A program made the translations under genes and the position numbers. Source: Acidobacteriota bacterium (GTDB taxonomy: Bacteria > Acidobacteriota > Terriglobia > Acidiferrales > UBA7541). From it: 64,000 nt of DNA. Below are positions 57,580 through 64,000 of the stretch, piece by piece; positions within the stretch are counted from its first letter, which is position 1; each line of letters opens with the position of its first letter. Where the stretch lies: the NCBI GenBank assembly GCA_013289585.1, contig JABCZR010000022.1, positions 1-64,000 of the forward strand, written 5' to 3'. The notes beneath the pieces are model-generated. The model searched no databases. It saw only the letters and a list, made by a program, of their open reading frames with translations, and was not told the origin of the DNA.

Positions 57580-57723
57580 CAGAATTCCCGCCGTCGTTTT
57601 GCGGCAATGACATTGCTTGGCAAACGCGTTCCGGAAGCATATACTCCCCGCTCATCCCACAACCGACGTTTGAGCTTCTTCTAGCCCCGAGATGTCAGCC
57701 ACCGGTTGTTCCATGGAGCGCCA

Positions 57724-57999
57724 ATGATCTCCGACGAGTTCGTTCAGAAAGAAATCCTGCGGCTTGCGGGAAATGGCCACAAATCGGCGTGCATCAGTAC
57801 GCGGAGGATTTCGGCGTTCTACAATGTGCCGGAGCGCCGAATCCGGAAGCAGCTTACGCTGCTCGCCGAGCAGAAGAAGATTCGATTGACTGGCTGGAAG
57901 GGAAGCGCGTTGTGCCCGTACAGCGACTGGGCGAACTCGGAAGATTTTGTGAATTCGCAAGCGGATGGCGGGCATTTCCACGTGGACCTTCTGGACTGA
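57724..57999 (+). CDS. small hypothetical, possible winged-helix-like protein
   Basis: A 91-residue protein with GGAG six bases before the ATG at 57724. It is predicted to be mostly helical: EFVQKEILRLAGNGHK, TRRISAFYNVPERRIRKQLTLLAEQKKIRLTGWKG, with a turn and short strand (KIRLTGW) after the putative recognition helix, a shape resembling a winged helix. The C-terminal third (ADGGHFHVDLLD) is polar. The family is not recognised and DNA binding is only a suggestion. It follows aroA by about 145 bp and converges with the DUF4097-type gene. Confidence 0.55.
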   Translation: MISDEFVQKEILRLAGNGHKSACISTRRISAFYNVPERRIRKQLTLLAEQKKIRLTGWKGSALCPYSDWANSEDFVNSQADGGHFHVDLLD

Positions 58000-58065
58000 G
58001 CCCCGCTTCGCAACCTTTTCTAATAATTTGCAACGAGCAGGAGTCCGACGCCCATCGTGAAGCGC

Positions 58066-59487
58066 TTAGGTTTTGGGCGCCTTTGGTGGCCGCGGGGGAG
58101 CAGGTAGAACCGGCGGGGCCGGCATATCGGAGCTCGTCCGGCGCAACGAGATGGAGCCATAGCTGGTTTTCAAAGAGATTTTGGGCCCGCGGCCGCTCCC
58201 GTATTTTCCTTCCAGGTGAGAATCGGCGTTCTCCGTCGAAGTCTTCTTCAGGGAATCCGCCGAAAATTCTGAATTGATGTCGCCGGAGTGGCAATCGGCA
58301 ACAATGTCGAAGCTGGAAGATCCAGGAAGGCTCAGATTGATTCCAGCGGAAGCGTTGGTGATTTCGACGTCTTCTTTCGGCGGCGTGGAGAAGCGCACCT
58401 CCACGTTTCCATCGCGATTATCAATCTTTACTTTGCCGCCGATGTTCTCGGCAGAGATGTCGTAACGATTTGTGCGCAAGGTCAGGCTGCCGGGCGCGTC
58501 GCTGATTTCGAGATTGCCGGAGCTCGTTTCCAGATGGCCGGTGAGCTGAGTAAGAGTGAGATCCGTCCGCTGGGAGACGAAGCGCACGCCCTTGGCTACT
58601 TTATCCGCGGTGATGGGTCCAAAGAATTCGCCGTCGAGAGTCAGCCCGCCCGTTGCGGTGGTTACCGTCACTTCGCCGCCGTGCCCGGCAATTTTCACGT
58701 TGCCCTTGGTGTCGGAGACCTTGACGTCGCCTTTGCGCGTATCAATCGACACATCGGCCGAGGTGTTGCGCACTTCAATGTCTCCCGTGCCGCTGATGAT
58801 GGTGACGGGAGTAGCCATATCGGAGACGGTGATGTCGCCCCTTTCATTGCGAATCGTAAGCAAAGATTTTTTGGGAACGGAGACTTCGAGATCAAAGCTC
58901 AGACGTGAATCGCCAGTACCGGCCCCCGAAGGCTGGATTTCATAGCCATCGCCGTTCTGCACGATTTCGATGGAAGCGCGATCGGCAAGCTTCTGGGCGT
59001 CGTTTTCGTTCCAGGCCTTGGCGTTCTTCTTGCCGGAGACGCGAATCTCAGGTTCCTCAGAAGAATGCACGCTGATGTCGCCGCGGGTATTCCGGATGGT
59101 GATCCGCGCGTCGGTAGGAACGCTTTTGGGCGCGGCTTCAAGGGGGAAATCAAACTTGTCGCCAATCCCACTGCTCCAGTTGCCGCCCGGCAGATGTTCC
59201 TTGCCGTAATCGACGGCCACGACGACGCCGAGAAGAGAGAGAAGCCCTAGAACGAGAAGCACTTCACCGGCGGTCACGCGCGAAGAGCCTGGATCGCCGG
59301 AACGGCTGGCGACTGTTCGCTCGTAGAGCTTGATGGCACCCCAGAAGATGAGCAGGAGCGGCCACCAACGATGCAGGAATTGGCCGATGCTATAGCCGCC
59401 ATAATTGTGGAGGAGCAACAGCACTCCGACGCAGATCAGCGCCAGGCCGGGAAAAAGGGAACTGCGGCGCGAGTAGTCTCTGGCCAT
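58066..59487 (-). CDS. DUF5668/DUF4097-type envelope protein
   Basis: A 473-residue membrane-anchored protein, last gene of an ECF sigma operon. The N terminus carries a DUF5668-like helical pair (FPGLALICVGVLLLLHNYGG, WWPLLLIFWGAIKLYER) and a third helix (EVLLVLGLLSLLGVVVAVDYG). From about residue 125 a DUF4097-style parallel beta repeat follows: ITIRNTRGDISVHSSEE, LTIRNERGDITVSDMATPVTIISGTGDIEVRNTSADVSIDTRKGDVKVSD, LETSSGNLEISDAPG, VKIDNRDGNVEV. The end is Pro-rich. Such proteins are linked to cell-envelope stress responses; the molecular role is unknown. It starts 6 bp after the preceding gene. Confidence 0.8.
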   Translation of the reverse strand: MARDYSRRSSLFPGLALICVGVLLLLHNYGGYSIGQFLHRWWPLLLIFWGAIKLYERTVASRSGDPGSSRVTAGEVLLVLGLLSLLGVVVAVDYGKEHLPGGNWSSGIGDKFDFPLEAAPKSVPTDARITIRNTRGDISVHSSEEPEIRVSGKKNAKAWNENDAQKLADRASIEIVQNGDGYEIQPSGAGTGDSRLSFDLEVSVPKKSLLTIRNERGDITVSDMATPVTIISGTGDIEVRNTSADVSIDTRKGDVKVSDTKGNVKIAGHGGEVTVTTATGGLTLDGEFFGPITADKVAKGVRFVSQRTDLTLTQLTGHLETSSGNLEISDAPGSLTLRTNRYDISAENIGGKVKIDNRDGNVEVRFSTPPKEDVEITNASAGINLSLPGSSSFDIVADCHSGDINSEFSADSLKKTSTENADSHLEGKYGSGRGPKISLKTSYGSISLRRTSSDMPAPPVLPAPPRPPKAPKT

Positions 59488-59493
59488 AAGGAT

Positions 59494-59796
59494 TTATTGC
59501 CCCTGACCCTGGCCAGGCAACGGATTCGGCGGCGGATTTTGAACGGCGCTAGGCGTACCCGGTGGCGGGACGGGAGCGTAGGCATCGCTCACGTGCCCGT
59601 CCATGGGCGCCAGGGCGGAAGCCAGACTCACGAGGCCAATCACGATAAGGATGACCGGGAAGGTATTTTCGAACGAAAAGTAGCCGCCACGCGTTTGGGC
59701 GAGCAGGAAGAGCACGCCGACCGTGATAAGAATGGCAGGCCCCATCAGGCTGCGAATAGTGCAGCGGCGGCAGGGGCAACGGAAACGATCACTCAT
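59494..59796 (-). CDS. small DUF5668-like membrane protein
   Basis: A 100-residue protein in the ECF operon. A Cys/Arg-rich start (MSDRFRCPCRRCTIRS) is followed by a DUF5668-like two-helix unit (LMGPAILITVGVLFLLAQTRGG, FPVILIVIGLVSLASAL) and a Pro/Gln-rich tail. The same helical pair occurs at the start of the next protein and at the end of the previous one, so three copies lie in one operon. They may assemble with one another; this is inference. The function is unknown. Confidence 0.72.
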   Translation of the reverse strand: MSDRFRCPCRRCTIRSLMGPAILITVGVLFLLAQTRGGYFSFENTFPVILIVIGLVSLASALAPMDGHVSDAYAPVPPPGTPSAVQNPPPNPLPGQGQGQ

Positions 59797-59824
59797 CGAA
59801 GTTCATCCTCCAAAACGCCACGGC

Positions 59825-60478
59825 CTAGGAGCGGTTGCCGAGGCGGTTACGAAATAACATCAGGCCGACGCCGATCAGAATCAGCGGCCACAGGAAACGC
59901 TCGACGCGATGAAAAGAAAACCAGTCGAAATTGTTCAAGAGGAAAAGAATTCCAAGTCCGATCAATAGAATCGGGCCAACGGGGCGATTCCTGGTCCACG
60001 AATCCAGAGCATCGGATGGATTTTCCCCAAGATTCTTGGCTTTGGCGACGCGCATGGCGTCTATCGCCATGTAGAAGCAGAACCCGATAGAGGCAAGAAT
60101 CAGGATCACCATGAGACCCGTATCAATATCACTGCTGGCGCCGACGATCAGTGCTACGAAAACGACGACGTGGATCAAAGCTTTGTTGTATTCGCCGTTG
60201 TAGACCGCGCCGAGGCCGGGGCATAGACCAAGAAGGAAAGCGACGCCCGGGTTGTGTTGTGAGCGCGGGGGAAGGGGCGGCGGCAGAATCGCAGGTGCGG
60301 ATGCCGGAGTGCCGGGTGCGGCAGCGGGAACTGCGCCCGGAATACCCATGATGGTGGCTAGGCAATCTTCGCAATAGAGAACGTCGCGCACGGGGCGCGT
60401 GCAAGCAGCGCACATGGCCTTGCCACAGTTGCGACAGTAACCGACAGCGTCCACTTCAGAATGGACGGCACACTTCAT
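59825..60478 (-). CDS. B-box zinc-finger membrane protein with DUF5668-like end
   Basis: A 217-residue protein. The N terminus is a B-box-like zinc finger: MKCAVHSEVDAVGYCRNCGKAMCAACTRPV and VLYCEDCLATI, with the expected Cys/His spacing. After a Pro/Ala-rich linker come hydrophobic helices (VAFLLGLCPGLGAVYNGEYNKALIHVVVFVALIVGA; LMVILILASIGFCFYMAIDAM) and a C-terminal DUF5668-like pair (PVGPILLIGLGILFLLNNFDW, FLWPLILIGVGLMLFRNR). The ATG overlaps the anti-sigma gene's stop (ATGA). The zinc finger could bind the anti-sigma factor or another regulator; that is not demonstrated. Confidence 0.78.
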   Translation of the reverse strand: MKCAVHSEVDAVGYCRNCGKAMCAACTRPVRDVLYCEDCLATIMGIPGAVPAAAPGTPASAPAILPPPLPPRSQHNPGVAFLLGLCPGLGAVYNGEYNKALIHVVVFVALIVGASSDIDTGLMVILILASIGFCFYMAIDAMRVAKAKNLGENPSDALDSWTRNRPVGPILLIGLGILFLLNNFDWFSFHRVERFLWPLILIGVGLMLFRNRLGNRS

Positions 60479-61158
60479 CGAATTCTCCTCTCACCAAATG
60501 AGCCGCTTAGAACGGGGAATTCCGCGGCAAGAAGTTCAAGATTGCGCTGAACGCCGTCGGCGCGATTCTGTTGCCGGGGCGAAGCGGGGTCAGTCCTATC
60601 GGTTTGGCCCGGCTGTTTGCCCGGAGCAGATTGCGGGATCGTGCTCTCGGGGGTAGTCGGAATTTCGTTGTCCTGGCGCAGGCGCGATTGAATTTCGTAA
60701 ACCACGCGGAGGTCGCCGACAAATTTCGTGGTTCGCGCATAGACCAGATGAACCTGGTTATCGGCCTTGTGATAAATGGTCGCCGGTGCGAGGTCCGCAA
60801 GCTTCGGTTTCCGCAGGGAGAACCCGAAAGCCCACAGGACGACAAAGAGCGTAGCCGCCACGGAGACCGCGCTGTACACAAAACGCGGCGATTGGAGATT
60901 GCGCAGCCAGCGCTTGGCGTTGCGCCAGCTCTGCGGCCCGAGCGTGGCGGTCAGGATGGAATTGACGAGTTGCGGAGAAGGCTCGACCGGCTCCAGTTTG
61001 TGCAGGGTGCCCAGGACATTCGAAACGCTGGCGACCAGCGGGGTGCAGCGCTCGCACGTATTTACGTGGAGATCGAAAGCGGTTTGCTCGGCGGGCTGGA
61101 GGAGTCCGTCGAAGTAATCGCTCAGGCGCTCTTCGGTTTGTTCGCAAGTCCAGTTCAT
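60475..61158 (-). CDS. anti-sigma factor with zf-HC2 domain
   Basis: A 227-residue membrane-anchored anti-sigma factor. The zinc-binding anti-sigma domain is at the start: CEQTEERLSDYFDGLLQPAEQTAFDLHVNTCERCTPL, with the HxxxCxxC signature near residue 37-44. A single membrane helix (FVYSAVSVAATLFVVLWAFGFSL, about residues 90-112) separates it from a roughly 115-residue periplasmic region rich in Gln, Thr and Pro. The start is placed at the ATG 61158; a GTG nine bases upstream is possible. It lies directly downstream of the ECF sigma gene, its expected target. Confidence 0.88.
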   Translation of the reverse strand: MNWTCEQTEERLSDYFDGLLQPAEQTAFDLHVNTCERCTPLVASVSNVLGTLHKLEPVEPSPQLVNSILTATLGPQSWRNAKRWLRNLQSPRFVYSAVSVAATLFVVLWAFGFSLRKPKLADLAPATIYHKADNQVHLVYARTTKFVGDLRVVYEIQSRLRQDNEIPTTPESTIPQSAPGKQPGQTDRTDPASPRQQNRADGVQRNLELLAAEFPVLSGSFGERRIR

Positions 61159-61195
61159 GCCATGCACCGCGCTCGCTTCGAAATCACGAATCCGT

Positions 61196-61765
61196 TCATG
61201 ACGGCCGCACTCCCATTTGCTGCAGGACGCGAGCCAGTTCGATACGTCCGCGATTGATTCTCGATTTCACAGTTCCTTCCGGCACAGCCAATACTGTTTG
61301 GATCTCCGCGTAGTCCAGTTGCTGCAAGTCGCGCAAAATCACCGCTTCGCGCAGTTCTGGCGAAAGCCGCCTGAGCGCCGATTGCACCTGGCCGCTCAAC
61401 TCGCCAAGAAGTGCTTGCTCATCTGGGCGCCGCGCGGAGGAGGCCTTGTTTTCCACCGCAGGCATGGCGTCGTCGAGGGAATCGGTAATGCGGTCCCTCT
61501 TGGTTCTACGATAATGGTCAATCAACAGGTTGCGCGTCACGCTAGTCATCCAAGTTGCGAAACCGCCATGGGCAGAGCGATAACTCGCCAGTGTGCGGTA
61601 AACCCGGAGGAAGACATCCTGCGACAGGTCCTCGGATTCCGTGCGGTTTCCGGTAAACCTGTAGCAAATGTTAAAGATGCGGCGCGAATGGCGACGCACA
61701 AGTTCCTCCCAGGCCGACCCGTCGCCCTGGAGGCATTGCTGGACCAGTTGGGTATCCTGCTCCAA
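61196..61765 (-). CDS. ECF (RpoE-type) RNA polymerase sigma factor
   Basis: A 189-residue ECF sigma factor. Region 2 runs from about residue 15 to 85: WEELVRRHSRRIFNICYRFTGNRTESEDLSQDVFLRVYRTLASYR with FATWMTSVTRNLLIDHYRRTKRDR. Region 4 spans about residues 125-180: SALRRLSPELREAVILRDLQQLDYAEIQTVLAVPEGTVKSRINRGRIELARVL, with the helix-turn-helix at YAEIQTVLAVPEGTVKSRINRG. The start is a TTG at 61765. It leads an operon with an anti-sigma factor, a B-box protein and two DUF5668/DUF4097 proteins. It probably activates its own operon. Confidence 0.92.
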   Translation of the reverse strand: MEQDTQLVQQCLQGDGSAWEELVRRHSRRIFNICYRFTGNRTESEDLSQDVFLRVYRTLASYRSAHGGFATWMTSVTRNLLIDHYRRTKRDRITDSLDDAMPAVENKASSARRPDEQALLGELSGQVQSALRRLSPELREAVILRDLQQLDYAEIQTVLAVPEGTVKSRINRGRIELARVLQQMGVRPS

Positions 61766-62128
61766 CGTATCTTCAGCCTCTTAACCTGCCACGGTGCAAG
61801 GCGTGTCTGCGAGCCGGCCCCTCTCTCAAAGAGCCGCCTGGCAGTCCATCTCGGCCTGCCAACTATGGAACGTAAACTGCTAGCAAAATGTTCCCCTTGG
61901 ATTCTGGCCTTACTGCCGACCGTTCTGCTGGGCATCTTACTCACCGCAAGGCCCGGACACAAGCCATCCACGGCCTTGGCCCTTCGCCTCCCTCAAGCCA
62001 CCCTTGCAGCACCCTCTAAGTCGTTGAAATCTCTGAAAATTATGGATGATTCATCGCGTACGTGTGTTTAGTCAGCGACTTGTCCCGCGCGAGAACTCGT
62101 GCGTAGATGGGAATGCCGGGAGGCATCT
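61766..62128. other. divergent regulatory region between the ECF operon and the DUF362 gene
   Basis: These 363 bases contain the candidate ECF promoter for the minus-strand operon and the leader of the plus-strand gene. A 68-codon frame at 61865-62071 starts with a hydrophobic, signal-like segment, but I see no ribosome site or family and do not call it. Confidence 0.4.
61869..61894 (-). promoter_or_regulatory. candidate ECF-type autoregulatory promoter
   Basis: On the minus strand GGAAC (61894-61890) is followed after 17 bases by CGTT (61872-61869), close to the GGAAC-N16/17-CGTC pattern of ECF promoters. It lies about 100 bases upstream of the sigma-factor start. The match is suggestive rather than strong. 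Confidence 0.4.
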
Positions 62129-64000
62129 GTGGGATTGATCTACGACCAATTCACCAGGGAGCTGGCGGGCTGGCAGGAGAAATACGTCGGTCGCCCGCGC
62201 GAGGAGCTCCTTGGCCTCTGCCTGATGGCCCTGGAACGCGAAGAGCTCGTCACTGTCGGCTATCGCGAGGAGTTGATGACGAAACGGCTCGGCGGCATGC
62301 CCTTGAGCGATCCCGTGCGCGAGCTGATCAGCCACGCACTCATCTGGGCGTGGCGCGACGAGGAGATGCACACGATTTATATTCGCGGCGCCTTGCTCAA
62401 GCTGGGCAGTCCGCTCTTGCGCGTGAAAACATTTAGGCAACAGTTCGGCGGCATGCTTGGCGGCTGGGCGGGCTCCGTCCGGCAGCACGTCCCCTGGAAG
62501 CACGCGCCGATTGCGCGTGCGGCGGCGACTGCGGTCACTTGGATGGGTACGGTCACCGGAAAAGTTTCGGAGGATATTCGCAAGTACCTGAACTACGGTC
62601 CCTTTCGGGATTTTTGCGAATTCAATGTAGACGCGGAGAAAACCGCGAGTCTCTGTTACGAGCGGATGATTGCCCTGGCGCAACTAACGCCCGAGCTGGG
62701 ACGCGAACTTGCCGACGATTTTGTGCGCGTATGCGAAGACGAAAAAAGGCACGCGCGGATTTTCGAGATCCTCGCTGAATCGCTCGACGACCAGAACCGC
62801 CTGGCCCCAGGTGAGACGGACGAAACTCTGGCAGCGAAAATCGCCGACGTTGGCGAATATTTTTTGCCTCGAAGTCTGCGGCGGAAGATTGTGACACAGA
62901 ACAAGATTGGCAGCGGAGGGCGCGTTTGGGTACATTCCGGGGAACCCCAGGAAGAGAAGTGCGGCGTATTTCGCCGGCTGCTCGACCAATCTGGTCTTGC
63001 ACAAAAACTGGAAGAGCGCGCCGCGCAGTTAGGAAAGCGCGCCGAGGAACTGCGCGTGGTGATCAAGCCCTCGTTCATGCTTGGATACCACACCAAAGAC
63101 CGCTCGATTATCACCGACGCTGAACTCCTCCGCGAACTGGCCGCGTTCTTGCGCGAGCGCGGTTACAGCCGGGCGGTCCTCATGGAATCGGCAAACATTT
63201 ACGACCAGTTCTTTGCCAAACGGGGTGTCCCGGAGGTCGCGGCTTACTTCGGCATGAGCGAAACGGGGCTCGAGATCGTCGACGCTTCGAAAGACCAGGT
63301 GCCGCATAGCTATTTTCGCGGCATGGCGCAGAACACGATTTCGCAAAGCTGGAGAGAAGCCGATTTCAGGATTTCCTTTGGCAAGATGCGCAGCCATCCC
63401 GTCGAGATGGCCTATTTAACCATCGGGAATTTGGAATGGATGGGCGGCCGGTGCGACGAATTTTTGTTTGTGGAACGCCAGGCGCATCGTGAAACGGCTC
63501 TGATGACGCTCCTCGATGCGTTTCCCCCGGATTTTGCTTTGCTCGATGCCTACGATGAAGCTTCTGACGGATTAGTCGGGATCATGGGATGTCCGCGTCC
63601 AAAATCGCCTAGAAGGATTTATGCCAGCGAAGATGCGTTAGCGTTGGACCTGGTGGCCGCGCGGCACATGGGCGTGCGCGAGCCAAATCGCTGCATTATT
63701 CTGCGCGCGGCTTGCCACTGGTTTGGCGATCCCAGCGGCCGCATCGAGGTCATCGGCACAGACCAGCCGTTGCGCGAGTGGCGTGGGCCATACGACACGG
63801 AATTCTCCACGCTCCTCAGTTTCCTTGCCTATCCAGTTTACGTTTTCGGAAGTGGGCGCGGCTCTTTGTTTGTTCCGGAGATGGACGAGAAGGCGTTTCC
63901 GCCACTCCAACGCGAGACGTTTGCTCGGCGAATTCTGCGCCGCGGTCTCCGACGTTTGCTCGGGCTCCATTTTCCGAATAGACCCGATGCGCCACCTGAG
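62129..64000 (+). CDS. ferritin-like/DUF362 fusion protein, cut by the window edge
   Basis: An open frame of 624 codons continues past the last base. The GTG at 62129 is chosen because GGGAGG sits six bases upstream; the frame opens at 62072. Residues 1-220 resemble a four-helix diiron domain: LEREELVTVGYREEL with a later AWRDEEMHTIYI, and EKTASLCYERM with FVRVCEDEKRHARIFEIL, two E...ExxH pairs. From about residue 315 a DUF362-like domain follows: LRVVIKPSFMLGYHTKDRSIITDAELLRELAAFLRERGY, RISFGKMRSHP, IGNLEWMGGR, ASEDALALDLVAARHMG. DUF362 proteins are linked to iron-sulphur or quinone-type chemistry, without a settled role. The fusion hints at an iron or redox function. Confidence 0.75.
   Translation, partial: MGLIYDQFTRELAGWQEKYVGRPREELLGLCLMALEREELVTVGYREELMTKRLGGMPLSDPVRELISHALIWAWRDEEMHTIYIRGALLKLGSPLLRVKTFRQQFGGMLGGWAGSVRQHVPWKHAPIARAAATAVTWMGTVTGKVSEDIRKYLNYGPFRDFCEFNVDAEKTASLCYERMIALAQLTPELGRELADDFVRVCEDEKRHARIFEILAESLDDQNRLAPGETDETLAAKIADVGEYFLPRSLRRKIVTQNKIGSGGRVWVHSGEPQEEKCGVFRRLLDQSGLAQKLEERAAQLGKRAEELRVVIKPSFMLGYHTKDRSIITDAELLRELAAFLRERGYSRAVLMESANIYDQFFAKRGVPEVAAYFGMSETGLEIVDASKDQVPHSYFRGMAQNTISQSWREADFRISFGKMRSHPVEMAYLTIGNLEWMGGRCDEFLFVERQAHRETALMTLLDAFPPDFALLDAYDEASDGLVGIMGCPRPKSPRRIYASEDALALDLVAARHMGVREPNRCIILRAACHWFGDPSGRIEVIGTDQPLREWRGPYDTEFSTLLSFLAYPVYVFGSGRGSLFVPEMDEKAFPPLQRETFARRILRRGLRRLLGLHFPNRPDAPPE

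Noticed and set aside
61865-62071. 68-codon frame with a hydrophobic start
   Set aside because: No ribosome site or known family, and it overlaps the candidate ECF promoter; possible but unsupported.

Overview
The window looks like a chromosomal segment of an acidobacterium, probably of the Koribacter/Terriglobia type. This is an inference from gene content: tandem FecR/DUF6600-type secreted proteins, four scattered single-domain PilZ proteins, a complete-looking F420 side pathway, secreted beta-propeller/IPT giants ending in a TM-Cys-Gly-rich-Ig tail, HpnK with two glycosyltransferases, and an ECF operon with DUF5668/DUF4097 members. No rRNA, complete tRNA, transposase or CRISPR array was seen.

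Left 7.4 kb: a probable genomic island. It holds four RHS-core/variable-tip fragments, each followed by a small, mostly membrane, protein. Two modules point right (27-2685) and two point left (5172-2994), meeting around 2.7-3.0 kb. Next come a tyrosine recombinase (5232-6209), a pRiA4b ORF-3 family gene, and an isolated 3' half of a tRNA-Arg(ACG) ending in CCA at 7397. That tRNA piece is best read as the attachment-site scar bounding the island; the intact tRNA should lie beyond the left edge.

7.5-15.8 kb is core metabolism: hemD, half a uroporphyrinogen methyltransferase and a Met8-type siroheme enzyme; nagB with a GntR/UTRA regulator; pcaD and pcaF of the beta-ketoadipate pathway; a lipoprotein; and a response regulator broken by one missing base. 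16.1-20.9 kb carries two FecR-like secreted paralogues, each closed by a strong terminator. 20.9-26 kb is the F420 block: cofE, cofG and cofD, then a frameshifted MCE/MlaD gene, the F420:NADP reductase and a divergent flavin-reductase-like gene. 26-30.7 kb holds a tryptophan-dioxygenase-like gene and a GT39/GT2/HpnK lipid-glycan operon. 30.8-43.8 kb is envelope genes: PilZ pairs, a 1612-residue secreted propeller/IPT protein, VirB10-barrel-like and TonB-C-like secreted proteins, and a DUF4136 protein.

44.1 kb has a likely unannotated selenoprotein of the SelW/Rdx family with an in-frame UGA in a CxxU motif and a downstream hairpin at bacterial SECIS distance. 46-57.6 kb contains a threonine-dehydratase-like enzyme, a translationally coupled S55 peptidase/beta-propeller pair, a His/Met-rich membrane trio that may handle a metal, and aroA. 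58-61.8 kb is an ECF sigma/anti-sigma operon with three DUF5668 proteins. A ferritin-like/DUF362 fusion gene starting at a GTG with a good Shine-Dalgarno runs off the right edge.

Three genes (RHS tip near 3.7 kb, response regulator near 15.15 kb, MCE gene near 24.2 kb) are each out of frame by one base, and two of these sites are G runs. Base-calling indels are a serious alternative to real pseudogenes or phase variation.
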